A stretch of 25,636 nucleotides of DNA from a virus. The stretch covers positions 1-25,636 of IMG/VR virus record IMGVR_UViG_3300034104_002424; one strand, given 5' to 3'. Under the pieces are notes generated by a model. That model was not told the DNA's origin. It was given only the letters and a program-made list of their open reading frames with translations, and did no database searches. The position numbers were made by a program, and so were the translations under genes. Positions 1-7,848 of the stretch are shown one piece after another (positions within the stretch are counted from its first letter, which is position 1; each line of letters starts with the position of its first letter).

Positions 1-3000
1 TATAAAATAGAATTGGATGTTCTGGCGGATGCAGTTACTTCCAGAGTAAATACATTGGATAGAGAGAGATTACAATCTTTAGAGTCTGTAACATCTTCGT
101 TTGAAACTAAAGGTAGAAGTGTTGTAAGTTCTTCTACACAAATAACTGGATTAGGATTTATATCAACATCTGTGGATATAACACCACTTAACTCATTTAC
201 ATCTTCACAACAAATATTAAATACTGCATTTCAAAATGGTATAAGTAGTAGATTAACAACATCTTCTTTTGACTCATTTAGTTCATCTGTTCATAGTGAA
301 ATAATTGCAGCAACCAATGAACAAAATTTATCTAATTTATCAACAACCGGGTCAAACACATTTATAGGAAATCAAAATATAACAGGTTCTTTAATTGTTA
401 GTGGTTCGAATATTCAATTTAGTGGTTCAAATATAGAATTTACAAGAGAATGGCCTGCAGTTGGTAGTGAATCTCATTTTTTAAGATTGGTTCCATTCAC
501 ATCATCAACCGGTAGATATTATGATGGTTTGGGAATTGGTGTTGAACATTGGGATGATGGAACGGGTACATATGAACATTCTATACAAATCCACTCTTGG
601 GATAATCATACTAGTCCAAATTATGGTGCAGAACTTAATGTTGGCCCATACAGAACTCATATGAGAGTTTATCCATCTAGTTCAAGTGGTAATTTATCAA
701 ATGTATCCGTACAAGAATTATCAAACGGAAAAACCCAAGCATTGGTATATGGTGATTATGTTCATATTGGTGCATATTCTGGTCAAGAAATTTTAATAGG
801 TAATAATAGTGCATCAATAGTAGTTAGTGGAAGTAATATGTTATTTGATACTCCATTAACATCTTCAAATTCAATAACTGCAACATCATTCAATGGTATA
901 ATAAATGCAACGAATGGTGTAATAAGTGGTTCATCACAATTAACTTCTTCATTTGATACAAGATATACATTGAGTGGTAGTGTTCAACCATTACCTTCAA
1001 ATTTAGTAAGTTCATCTGCACAAATAACTGCATTTGGTTTTGTTAGTTCTTCAACAACAATAAATACGGGTTCATTTGCAACTACTGGTTCAAACTCATT
1101 TAATGGAAACCAAACTATTACTGGTTCATTATTTGTAACCGGATTAACATCTATAAGTACATCATTCTCTTTACCAACGGGTTCTTCTTTGTTGATATTG
1201 AGTGGTAGTACCATTTATGTAGATTCAAGTGGTTCAATTACGGGTTCACTATCAGGTTCCATTTTTGGAATTGGTGATGTAGTTGCATTTAGTTCTTCGG
1301 TAAATAGTAGAATAAATAATATTATTTCCGCACCAGCTGGAACTATAAGTGGTTCATCCCAATTGACATCATCATTTGATACAAGATATACATTAAGTGG
1401 TAGTATTAGTTCAGTTCCATCTGGAACTATTAGTGGTTCATCTCAATTAACATCTTCGTATGATAGTAGATACTCTTTGAGTGGTAGCATTTTAACTTCA
1501 TTTTCTTCATCAGTAGATAATAGATTAGATACATTAGAAACATCAATCATAAGTGGGAGTATAAATTATACACAAGTATTAGGAAATAAAAGAACCGGAA
1601 TTACATCAACAGGCACATCCATAATAAGTGGAAGTATTACTACAACCGGCAATCCCGTTCAAATTATGGTGACCGGTGATGCAAATCCAATAGGAGGTGC
1701 GGGTTGGTGTAGATTACAAATTTTTAGAGATGGAAACGGAATTGGAAACATCATTCAGGTTGAAAATAGTTCCAATCTAAATGTTCCGTATTGTTTAAAT
1801 GTAATAGATACACCATCTGCAGGAACTTACACATATAGTATGAGAACTGTTGATTCGATGTCGGGTACATTTGATTTTGGTGAATTTTCCGGCCCTCTTT
1901 TAACGGTAGTAGAATTAAAAAGTAATACACAATTGCCATCTGGTTTAATAAGTGGTAGTTCTCAATTAACCTCTTCATATGATACACGATATACATTAAG
2001 TGGTAGTGTTCAACCATTACCATCTGGTTTAATAAGTGGTTCTTCACAACTTACTGCATCATACGATACTCGTTATACATTGAGTGGTAGTGTAGTAAGT
2101 GGAACAACTCCTGCTGGAACTATTAGTGGTTCTTCACAATTGACAAGTTCATTTGATAGTAGATATGTTTTAGAAACTGAAACGGGTTCATTACAAACTT
2201 CAATCACATCATTAAATACACTTACATCATCGTTAGCAACAACTGGTTCAAACTCATTTAACGGAAACCAAACTATTACAGGTTCATTGAATGTGAGTTC
2301 AATAGCAGTAGTTAGTTCATCATTTACGGCAAATAGTTCATCTTTAACTTTAAATAGTGGTAGTAATTTATATGTTCAAAATAATGGAATCGTAGAAATC
2401 ACTGGTTCATTAAAAGTTAGTGGTTCTACAAATTTAATTGTTAATAATTTACAAATTGGAACAGGTAGTGGTGACGAAGGTGGTGAAATTCAATTAGCAA
2501 AGGCAGTAACAAACACAACTTTAACTGGTAGTGCAGTGACTGTTGATGTATATAGAGATAGAGTAAGAATATTTGAACAAGGCGGTGATGCAAGAGGTGT
2601 TCATATAGATTTAAGTAAAGCACCTGGTGGTGTTGCTGGTGAATTGATGTGGAAATCAAGTGGTATTGTAAATGCGGGAACATTTGTAACTTTGGATAAT
2701 ATCAAAGCAACTCTAACATCAAGTAGTAATAGAGGATTGAGTGTTGCCGCAGTATCAACAAATTTTAGTGCAAACATATCCGCTTATCACGCATATTCTG
2801 GTGGTATTGCGGGTATTAGCGCAAATAACCAATCAATAACAACCACCCCAACAACTTCTTTATTTGGTTGGAACTTCCCAGCGGAAGCAGATGGTTCGTA
2901 TTATAATATATTAGATAAAACAAACAATAGATTTTATCGTATTACATTAATGATAGGTGCAACATTCGACAATAACTTTATTTCAATAGAAAGATTATAT

Positions 3001-3003
3001 TAA
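1..3003 (+). CDS. Large modular tail fibre protein, 5' end missing
   Basis: The frame is open from base 1, so the gene begins upstream; the TTG at 13 is just an internal codon. About 1000 residues are visible, very rich in Ser/Thr/Gly/Asn. Modules by visible residue: 115-294 is a knob-like domain duplicated in the fibre at 9475; from about 307 there are six copies of a 21-residue unit with core SGSSQLTSSFDTRYTLSGS; about 518-640 is a beta-rich domain (GWCRLQIFRDGNGIG, AGTYTYSMR); about 815-1000 is a C-terminal domain with GDEGGEIQLAKAV, DVYRDRVRIFEQGGDARG and ILDKTNNRFYRITLMIG, a type I associate with fibres of marine myoviruses. By inference it forms a trimeric receptor-binding fibre on the tail. 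Its stop overlaps the next start (TAATG), so the lectin gene downstream is probably translationally coupled. Fibre identity is fairly secure; the receptor is unknown. Confidence 0.85.
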   Translation, partial: YKIELDVLADAVTSRVNTLDRERLQSLESVTSSFETKGRSVVSSSTQITGLGFISTSVDITPLNSFTSSQQILNTAFQNGISSRLTTSSFDSFSSSVHSEIIAATNEQNLSNLSTTGSNTFIGNQNITGSLIVSGSNIQFSGSNIEFTREWPAVGSESHFLRLVPFTSSTGRYYDGLGIGVEHWDDGTGTYEHSIQIHSWDNHTSPNYGAELNVGPYRTHMRVYPSSSSGNLSNVSVQELSNGKTQALVYGDYVHIGAYSGQEILIGNNSASIVVSGSNMLFDTPLTSSNSITATSFNGIINATNGVISGSSQLTSSFDTRYTLSGSVQPLPSNLVSSSAQITAFGFVSSSTTINTGSFATTGSNSFNGNQTITGSLFVTGLTSISTSFSLPTGSSLLILSGSTIYVDSSGSITGSLSGSIFGIGDVVAFSSSVNSRINNIISAPAGTISGSSQLTSSFDTRYTLSGSISSVPSGTISGSSQLTSSYDSRYSLSGSILTSFSSSVDNRLDTLETSIISGSINYTQVLGNKRTGITSTGTSIISGSITTTGNPVQIMVTGDANPIGGAGWCRLQIFRDGNGIGNIIQVENSSNLNVPYCLNVIDTPSAGTYTYSMRTVDSMSGTFDFGEFSGPLLTVVELKSNTQLPSGLISGSSQLTSSYDTRYTLSGSVQPLPSGLISGSSQLTASYDTRYTLSGSVVSGTTPAGTISGSSQLTSSFDSRYVLETETGSLQTSITSLNTLTSSLATTGSNSFNGNQTITGSLNVSSIAVVSSSFTANSSSLTLNSGSNLYVQNNGIVEITGSLKVSGSTNLIVNNLQIGTGSGDEGGEIQLAKAVTNTTLTGSAVTVDVYRDRVRIFEQGGDARGVHIDLSKAPGGVAGELMWKSSGIVNAGTFVTLDNIKATLTSSSNRGLSVAAVSTNFSANISAYHAYSGGIAGISANNQSITTTPTTSLFGWNFPAEADGSYYNILDKTNNRFYRITLMIGATFDNNFISIERLY
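343..882 (+). repeat. Fibre knob cassette A, copy 1
   Basis: First copy of the 180-codon knob cassette, in the truncated large fibre; its partner is at 9934-10473. Flanking sequence on both sides is unlike that of the partner apart from generic SGS-rich linkers. Confidence 0.85.
919..2172 (+). repeat. Six interspersed 63-bp fibre repeats
   Basis: Copies start at about 919, 1342, 1426, 1945, 2029 and 2119 and encode variants of x-ISGSSQLTSS(F/Y)D(T/S)RY(T/S)LSGS; the last degenerates after RY. Several are separated by PLPSG or VPSG linkers. They are dispersed around a globular insertion at about 1555-1920. The protein motif is conserved better than the DNA, so these are old repeats rather than fresh duplications. 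Confidence 0.75.
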
Positions 3004-3737
3004 TGAGTATAGTATTTACACAAGGAATAAATTTAATACCACTAACTCCACCTACAATTGTAAATAGTGGGTTGGTACTATATTACGACCCGTCAAATGT
3101 GGTATCATATCCCGGAAGTGGAACAACTATTACGGATTTGAGTGGAAATGGTAGAAATGGAACAATGTCAAATATATCTTTCACATCACCATACTTTATA
3201 TACAATGGTTCTTCATCACAAATTTCAATAACAGATAATGCACTATTAGAACCGGGAAGTGGTGATTGGACGGTAGAAGTTTGGGTAAATCAGGCAGTAG
3301 CTGGTAATGATGTGGTACTTGGTAAATTCAACAATGGTGGACTTTCGGCAAATGTGGGATATAGTATTAGAACAACATCTTCAACATTTTATGCACAATA
3401 TGGTTCGGGTGCAGGTTCTGGTGCAACTTTAATTCAAAATAGTACAAACTATACCGTATCACTTAATACATGGTATCAAATAGTTTATGTGTTTACCAAT
3501 GTTGCAGCAAATACATTCCAAACATTTGTCAATGGTAGTAGTATCGGTAGTGTAGGACATAGTTTAGCAAGTATATTAAACACTTCTACAAACTTATACA
3601 TAGGTTCATACAATGGTGGTGAATATCCGCAATGGTTTGATGGTAAAATTGGAATAACTAGATTATATAATAGAGCATTAACTGCATCGGAAGTTTTGAA
3701 TAATTATAATGTAGATAAATCTAAATATGGATTATAA
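3003..3737 (+). CDS. LamG / concanavalin A-like lectin-domain protein
   Basis: This 244-residue protein is almost entirely one LamG-type (Laminin_G_3) beta-sandwich. It opens with SGLVLYYDPSN and TITDLSGNGRNGT, continues with GDWTVEVWVNQ and NTWYQIVYVF, and closes with NLYIGSYNGG, FDGKIGITRLYNRALTASEV. That order of motifs is characteristic of carbohydrate-binding LamG domains in phage and bacterial surface proteins. No signal peptide or transmembrane segment is visible, as expected of a virion component. The start ATG overlaps the stop of the upstream fibre by one base and its own stop overlaps the next start in the same way, so the three genes look like one translationally coupled set. By inference it is a virion-displayed glycan-binding adhesin. 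A second LamG domain of nearly the same size occurs at the end of the protein at 16363. Confidence 0.8.
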   Translation: MSIVFTQGINLIPLTPPTIVNSGLVLYYDPSNVVSYPGSGTTITDLSGNGRNGTMSNISFTSPYFIYNGSSSQISITDNALLEPGSGDWTVEVWVNQAVAGNDVVLGKFNNGGLSANVGYSIRTTSSTFYAQYGSGAGSGATLIQNSTNYTVSLNTWYQIVYVFTNVAANTFQTFVNGSSIGSVGHSLASILNTSTNLYIGSYNGGEYPQWFDGKIGITRLYNRALTASEVLNNYNVDKSKYGL

Positions 3738-4501
3738 TGGCAATAATATTTGAAAACGGATTTAGAATTGGTAATACATTGGGAACAATTGGTAATCCTG
3801 CCATTTCTGCAACTCAATTGTATAATGCCGGTATTCAAACAAATGGTTGGTATTATATTCAAACTGGTATGATGACAAGTTCTGTACAAGTTTATTGTAA
3901 TCAAACTGATAATGGTGGTGGTTGGATGTTGGTATCATATAACCCATCAGGTTCAACACAATTGGGTTATCCATATCCAAACGCAGATAGTGGTAGTTTA
4001 CAAACACCATCATTTATAAAACATTTTAGAAACGCAGAAAATCTTTGGTATAGAGTGAGTGGAAGTGCACAATGTAATTCAGTAATGAGAATGGCATCAA
4101 CTGCATCCGTTCAACCACATTTAACAAATTGTAGTATTGCACATTCGGTAACATATACGAATCCAAATGTATTGGATATTTCAACAACTGCTTCCCCAAA
4201 TACATTAAAATTATCAACACCATTAACAGGAAGTTGGTCACCAATCAAAGGATATACTTTAATGACGGGTTCATTAAACACACAAGCTCCACCCGATTGG
4301 TTATTTGATACTGCAAACTGGTGGAATGTAACAACCCCAACTACCGATTTATCAACTGCATATGGTAGAAGTGGAAACGCATTAGGGAATGGTGGTTGGA
4401 CAAATAGATTGAATAATACTGTCTATGGTTTGGCAAATGTTGCAACAGGGTCAAATGGTATTACATCTAACTTCAACACATTAGCAGTTTATATAAAATA
4501 A
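3737..4501 (+). CDS. Fibrinogen-related-domain (FReD-like) adhesin
   Basis: This 254-residue protein carries the opening signature of fibrinogen-related domains at residues 36-65: NGWYYIQ, then VQVYCNQTDNGGGWMLV, with C54 and the GGGW tryptophan W63. In animal ficolins, intelectins and their bacterial relatives the matching segment reads roughly G-Y-x-I followed by V-Y-C-D-M-T-x-x-G-G-W-T. The rest is Trp- and Gly-rich (SGSWSP, DTANWWNVTTP, NALGNGGWTNR) and fits a compact sugar-binding fold, though detailed conservation of the FReD C-terminal half cannot be judged by eye. The short start AIIFENGFRIG resembles SIVFTQGINLI of the LamG protein upstream and may be a shared docking tag. It starts on the stop codon of the LamG gene (TAATG). 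Likely a receptor-binding tip or accessory adhesin; no enzymatic motif is seen. Confidence 0.65.
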   Translation: MAIIFENGFRIGNTLGTIGNPAISATQLYNAGIQTNGWYYIQTGMMTSSVQVYCNQTDNGGGWMLVSYNPSGSTQLGYPYPNADSGSLQTPSFIKHFRNAENLWYRVSGSAQCNSVMRMASTASVQPHLTNCSIAHSVTYTNPNVLDISTTASPNTLKLSTPLTGSWSPIKGYTLMTGSLNTQAPPDWLFDTANWWNVTTPTTDLSTAYGRSGNALGNGGWTNRLNNTVYGLANVATGSNGITSNFNTLAVYIK

Positions 4502-4502
4502 G

Positions 4503-4511
4503 ATATTTATA
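4503..4511 (+). promoter_or_regulatory. ATATTTATA motif upstream of 4516 gene
   Basis: Exact 9-mer ATATTTATA on the coding strand, directly after the stop of the FReD gene and only 4 nt before the next ATG. If it were a -10 element the transcript would be nearly leaderless. It is one of eight exact copies, all within 41 nt of a start codon. Confidence 0.4.
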
Positions 4512-4515
4512 GGAT

Positions 4516-4977
4516 ATGGCAAGTTTAATAAGATTAAAACAAATAGAGAGTGGTTCATCATTAGAACAAGCAGCAAGTGTGGGTTCTGATTTTAGTTCGT
4601 CTGTGTATGAAATTATAGATGGAGCAGGTTTAATATCATCATCTGCACAAGTTATACTTCAACAAACAACTGGACAATTATCCGGTTCAAAAATTGTTGG
4701 AGATATACAAGCAACATCGGTTGACTATACTAATGTTTTAAATAAACCTACATTAGTATCAGGTTCTTCACAAATTGATGCAACTTCAACTACAAATTGG
4801 ACAACAGGTATTAAATCTCAATTAAATTCTAATACAGTTGTATCTGGTTCTACACAAGTTATTGGTATACTAAGTTCATTAAATCAATTTACTGCATCAT
4901 TGGATAATACATTTGCAACTGATGCTGAATTGGCAGTTACGACTTCTAATTTGAGTATTGATATGGGTGAGTTTTAA
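4516..4977 (+). CDS. Short fibre-like structural protein
   Basis: This 153-residue Ser/Thr/Gln-rich protein starts MASLIRLKQIESGS and contains fibre-type linker motifs (GLISSSAQV, DYTNVLNKPTLVSGSSQID, NTVVSGSTQV). The segment around residues 80-115 closely matches the fibre at 13264 (SQIDAT-TTNW-TGIK-QL-SNTVVSGS), so the two share a cassette. It lacks the RRG-type head of its neighbours and any recognisable tip domain. It ends IDMGEF, a D-x-G-x-F terminus shared with the 899-aa and 209-aa fibres. It may be a short fibre, an adaptor between baseplate and fibres, or a remnant of a longer fibre; the sequence does not decide. The start ATG is supported by the upstream motif and by lack of an earlier in-frame alternative in the 14-nt gap. 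Confidence 0.65.
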   Translation: MASLIRLKQIESGSSLEQAASVGSDFSSSVYEIIDGAGLISSSAQVILQQTTGQLSGSKIVGDIQATSVDYTNVLNKPTLVSGSSQIDATSTTNWTTGIKSQLNSNTVVSGSTQVIGILSSLNQFTASLDNTFATDAELAVTTSNLSIDMGEF

Positions 4978-5025
4978 AAAAAAATAATATAATTTATTTA
5001 GATAATACGATTCGATAAAAAAAAT

Positions 5026-5034
5026 ATATTTATA
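5026..5034 (+). promoter_or_regulatory. ATATTTATA motif upstream of 5076 gene
   Basis: Exact copy of the recurrent 9-mer in a 98-nt, very AT-rich gap, 41 nt before the ATG of the 899-aa fibre. The remainder of the gap is A/T runs with no Shine-Dalgarno sequence near the start. Confidence 0.45.
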
Positions 5035-5075
5035 GAGAGTAAAGACAAAATTTCTTAAAAAGAGAATAACAAAAT

Positions 5076-7775
5076 ATGGCACAAATCATTAAACACAGAC
5101 GTGGTTCGTTGGAAGCCCTTTCGGCAGTAACCTCATCATTAGTAAAAGGTGAAATCGTAATCGCATCGGGTTCATCAAATTTAACCGTAACCAATGGTAG
5201 TTCTTTGGTATTTGCAGTTCCTGAAAATGGACAAGTGCAAGCAACCAACAGATTCCTTATGGGTAATTCAGCACCTAACTCATTTGCTGGCTCTACTTAT
5301 AATGGAATGGTAAATGGTGTTCCTTTCTACGATAGTGGTAGTGGAACATTATATTTACTTGGTAGTGATACAAACACTGCAATTAATTTAGTTGGTAACA
5401 TTCAACCATTCAGTTCTTCAGTTGCAGCTTCAATCAATGCATTAAGTGCTTCGATTGGTAGTGGAACAATTGGTAATTCAGTAACTTTGTTGAATTCATT
5501 TACTGCATCACAAGAAACTAAAGATTCAACTTTAGCTACTTATACTGGTTCAGTAGATAGTAAGTTTTCAACATTAGCTACTTATACTGGTTCAGTAGAT
5601 AGTAAGTTTTCAACATTAGCTACATACACTTCAAGTGTTGATGGTAGATTAACTTCATTAGAAACATTTAGTAGCTCACAAGAAACTAAAGATTCAACTT
5701 TAGCTACATACACATCAAGTGTTGATAGTAGATTAGGCCAATTGGAAACAAATAGTGGTTCTCAAGATAGTAGATTAACTTCTTTGGAATCATTTAGTGG
5801 TTCACAAGAAACTAAAGATTCTACTTTAGCTGCATACACTGCAAGTGTTGATGGTAGATTGAATAATTTGGAATCTACATCTGCAAGTGTTAATGGCCAT
5901 ATTGCTGATATAAATGCATATACTCAATCTAATGATACAACTAATACTGCACAAAATAACAGATTAACTTCATTAGAAAATGTAACTGGTTCATACGCAA
6001 CAACCGGTTCAAATGTATTTTACGGAACTCAAACAATTACTGGTTCATTATATATCACAAACAATTTAGTAGTACAAGGTTCATCATCTTTAGAAAATAT
6101 TACAGCAAGTGCAGTAAGTATTGGAACAAACATAGTAATATTAAACAACGATACCCCTTCGGTTAGATTTGGTGGTATAGCTGTACAAGATAGTGGAAGT
6201 GGAGCTGGAGTTAGTGGTTCATTATTGTGGGATTCATTAAATAATAACTGGATTTATCAACACCCTAATAGTGGTCCTGAAGCAGGAAACACAGCAATAT
6301 TAATTTCTGGTCCTAGAAACTCCGGTTCAATGGGTGATGAAGCTCATCTTACTCCAGGAAGAATAATGGTTGCACATGGTGATGACCATATTGGTGATTC
6401 AATAATGGCTGAAACTGCAGGTAAGATTACTTTAACAGGTAATTTTGATGCAACCGGTGAAATTAGTTCATCTACAATCAATGGTATAGGTAATGTAACA
6501 GCTTTTTCTCAATCGGTAGATAGTAGATTAGATTCAGTAGAAGCTTCATTAGGTGGTGGTGGTTCAATTGGAACTAGAGTTGCTTTATTAGAAACTTTTA
6601 CAGGTTCACAAGAAACTAAAAATTCTACATTAGCTACTTATACAGGAAGTATTGATTCTAAATTTACAACTTTAGAAACTTACACTGCAAGTGTTGATAG
6701 TAGATTGGGTCAATTAGAAACAAATAGTGGTTCACAAGCATCACAACTTTCTAATTTACAATCATTCACAGGTTCTCAAGAAACTAAAAATTCTACATTA
6801 GCTACATACACTGCAAGTGTTGATTCTCACATTTCAAATGTAAACTCATACACTGCATCTAATGATACAACTAATACTGCACAAAATAACAGATTAACAT
6901 CATTAGAATCGTTTAGTGGTTCACAAGAAAGTAAAGATTCTACATTAGCTACTTATACTGCAAGTGTTGATAGTAGATTGGGTCAATTAGAAACTAATAG
7001 TGGTTCTCACGCTAGTAGATTGACATCATTGGAATCATTTAGTGGTTCTCAAGAAACTAAAAATTCTACTTTAGCTACATACACTGCAAGTGTTGATAGT
7101 CAATTATCTCAATTAAATGCAGATAGTGCTTCTCAAGCTGGTAGATTAACTAATATAGAATCATTCACTGGTTCACAAAATACAAAAAATTCAACATTAG
7201 CTACATACACTGCAAGCGTTGATGGTAGATTGAGTTCTATTGAAACATTTACTTCTTCTTTTGGAACTACATTTAGTTCTTCAGTTGATAGTAGATTGGA
7301 TACATTAGAGGGAACCGGTACAATACAAGGAGTAGGAACTGGAAACAATGTAACATTTGCAAAAGTAACAACTTCTGGTGATGTAGTAGTTGGTGGTGAC
7401 TTAGTAGTACAAGGTAATACGGTATCATTAAATACTTCAACTCTAACAATTGAAGATAAATTAATTACATTAGCAAGTGGTTCAACTACATCGGCAACTG
7501 CAGATGGTGCAGGATTTGAAGTAGAAGGAGCAGGTGCAAACTTTGTATACCAACATTCAACAACGGCATTTACTTCTTCAGTATCATTAATTGCACCTTC
7601 AGTAACATCATCTATTAATTTAGGTACATCTGCAGGAAGTACTAAGAGAATTGCATTTAGAAATACAAATGGTAATTTAGACTTAGTTCCAACAGCAAGT
7701 GTGGCAGGTGATTTACTTCAATGGAATGGTTCTGATTTTGTAATGAGTAACACAATAGATGGTGGTTCATTCTAA
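5076..7775 (+). CDS. Tail fibre with coiled-coil shaft and RRG-type N-terminus
   Basis: This 899-residue protein has four parts. Residues 1 to about 60 (IKHRRGSLEAL, LVKGEIVIASG) resemble the Mtd_N-type head found at the start of phage receptor-binding proteins. Residues about 140-305 and 480-740 are long runs of 14- and 35-residue repeats (TLATYTGSVDSKFS; SVDSRLGQLETNSGSQ; SLESFSGSQETK) with hydrophobics at 3-4-4-3 spacing, consistent with a trimeric coiled-coil shaft. Residues 309-442 are a globular cassette also present in the fibre at 9475. Residues about 769-840 are a module (SLNTSTLTIEDKLITLASGS, DGAGFEVEGAG) common in T4-like cyanophage fibres. The C-terminus ends IDGGSF. By inference it is a trimeric, host-recognising fibre. 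A perfect 42-bp tandem duplication at 5532-5615 suggests repeat-driven length change. Confidence 0.85.
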   Translation: MAQIIKHRRGSLEALSAVTSSLVKGEIVIASGSSNLTVTNGSSLVFAVPENGQVQATNRFLMGNSAPNSFAGSTYNGMVNGVPFYDSGSGTLYLLGSDTNTAINLVGNIQPFSSSVAASINALSASIGSGTIGNSVTLLNSFTASQETKDSTLATYTGSVDSKFSTLATYTGSVDSKFSTLATYTSSVDGRLTSLETFSSSQETKDSTLATYTSSVDSRLGQLETNSGSQDSRLTSLESFSGSQETKDSTLAAYTASVDGRLNNLESTSASVNGHIADINAYTQSNDTTNTAQNNRLTSLENVTGSYATTGSNVFYGTQTITGSLYITNNLVVQGSSSLENITASAVSIGTNIVILNNDTPSVRFGGIAVQDSGSGAGVSGSLLWDSLNNNWIYQHPNSGPEAGNTAILISGPRNSGSMGDEAHLTPGRIMVAHGDDHIGDSIMAETAGKITLTGNFDATGEISSSTINGIGNVTAFSQSVDSRLDSVEASLGGGGSIGTRVALLETFTGSQETKNSTLATYTGSIDSKFTTLETYTASVDSRLGQLETNSGSQASQLSNLQSFTGSQETKNSTLATYTASVDSHISNVNSYTASNDTTNTAQNNRLTSLESFSGSQESKDSTLATYTASVDSRLGQLETNSGSHASRLTSLESFSGSQETKNSTLATYTASVDSQLSQLNADSASQAGRLTNIESFTGSQNTKNSTLATYTASVDGRLSSIETFTSSFGTTFSSSVDSRLDTLEGTGTIQGVGTGNNVTFAKVTTSGDVVVGGDLVVQGNTVSLNTSTLTIEDKLITLASGSTTSATADGAGFEVEGAGANFVYQHSTTAFTSSVSLIAPSVTSSINLGTSAGSTKRIAFRNTNGNLDLVPTASVAGDLLQWNGSDFVMSNTIDGGSF
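5532..5615 (+). repeat. Perfect 42-bp tandem repeat, two copies
   Basis: Bases 5532-5573 and 5574-5615 are identical by eye and each encodes the 14 residues TLATYTGSVDSKFS. The copy beginning at 5616 keeps the protein pattern but diverges in DNA. The unit equals two heptads, so gain or loss would lengthen or shorten the coiled-coil shaft without breaking frame. Confidence 0.85.
6000..6401 (+). repeat. Globular fibre cassette B, copy 1
   Basis: Aligns without gaps to 11647-12048 (constant offset 5647). Encodes TGS-x-x-F-x-G-TQTI, GSSSL-x-N-x-TASAVSIGTN, NNDTPSVRFGG, NNNWIYQHP and GDDHIGDS in both copies. A diverged third version lies in the fibre at 13264 (about 14380-14720). Confidence 0.8.
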
Positions 7776-7785
7776 GAAATAATTT

Positions 7786-7812
7786 ATCCCCCTGAAATAT
7801 GGGGGATTTAAC
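7786..7812 (+). terminator. Weak hairpin terminator candidate
   Basis: Stem ATCCCCC (7786-7792) pairs with GGGGGAT (7801-7807) around an 8-nt loop, 11 nt after the stop of the 899-aa fibre. It is followed only by a short TTT and then TTTT further on, so termination may be partial and the downstream 209-aa gene, which has no ATATTTATA motif, could be expressed by read-through. Confidence 0.5.
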
Positions 7813-7848
7813 AATCCTTTTAATGAATTACTAAAAAATAGATAAATA

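Noticed and set aside
13-3003. TTG at 13 as the start of the first gene
   Set aside because: The frame is open through bases 1-12 and the protein begins mid-module, so the true start lies outside the window.
3737-4501. Diversity-generating retroelement variable region
   Set aside because: Mtd-like heads and lectin folds recall DGR targets, but no reverse transcriptase, no template/variable repeat pair with adenine-specific differences, and no IMH-like GC element were seen. A DGR outside the window cannot be excluded.
4978-5075. Non-coding RNA in the AT-rich gap
   Set aside because: No stable stem or tRNA-like fold is visible; only A/T runs and one promoter-like motif.
5500-7250. CRISPR-like or satellite repeat array
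   Set aside because: The repeats are in frame, code for heptad-patterned protein, and have no regular non-coding spacers.
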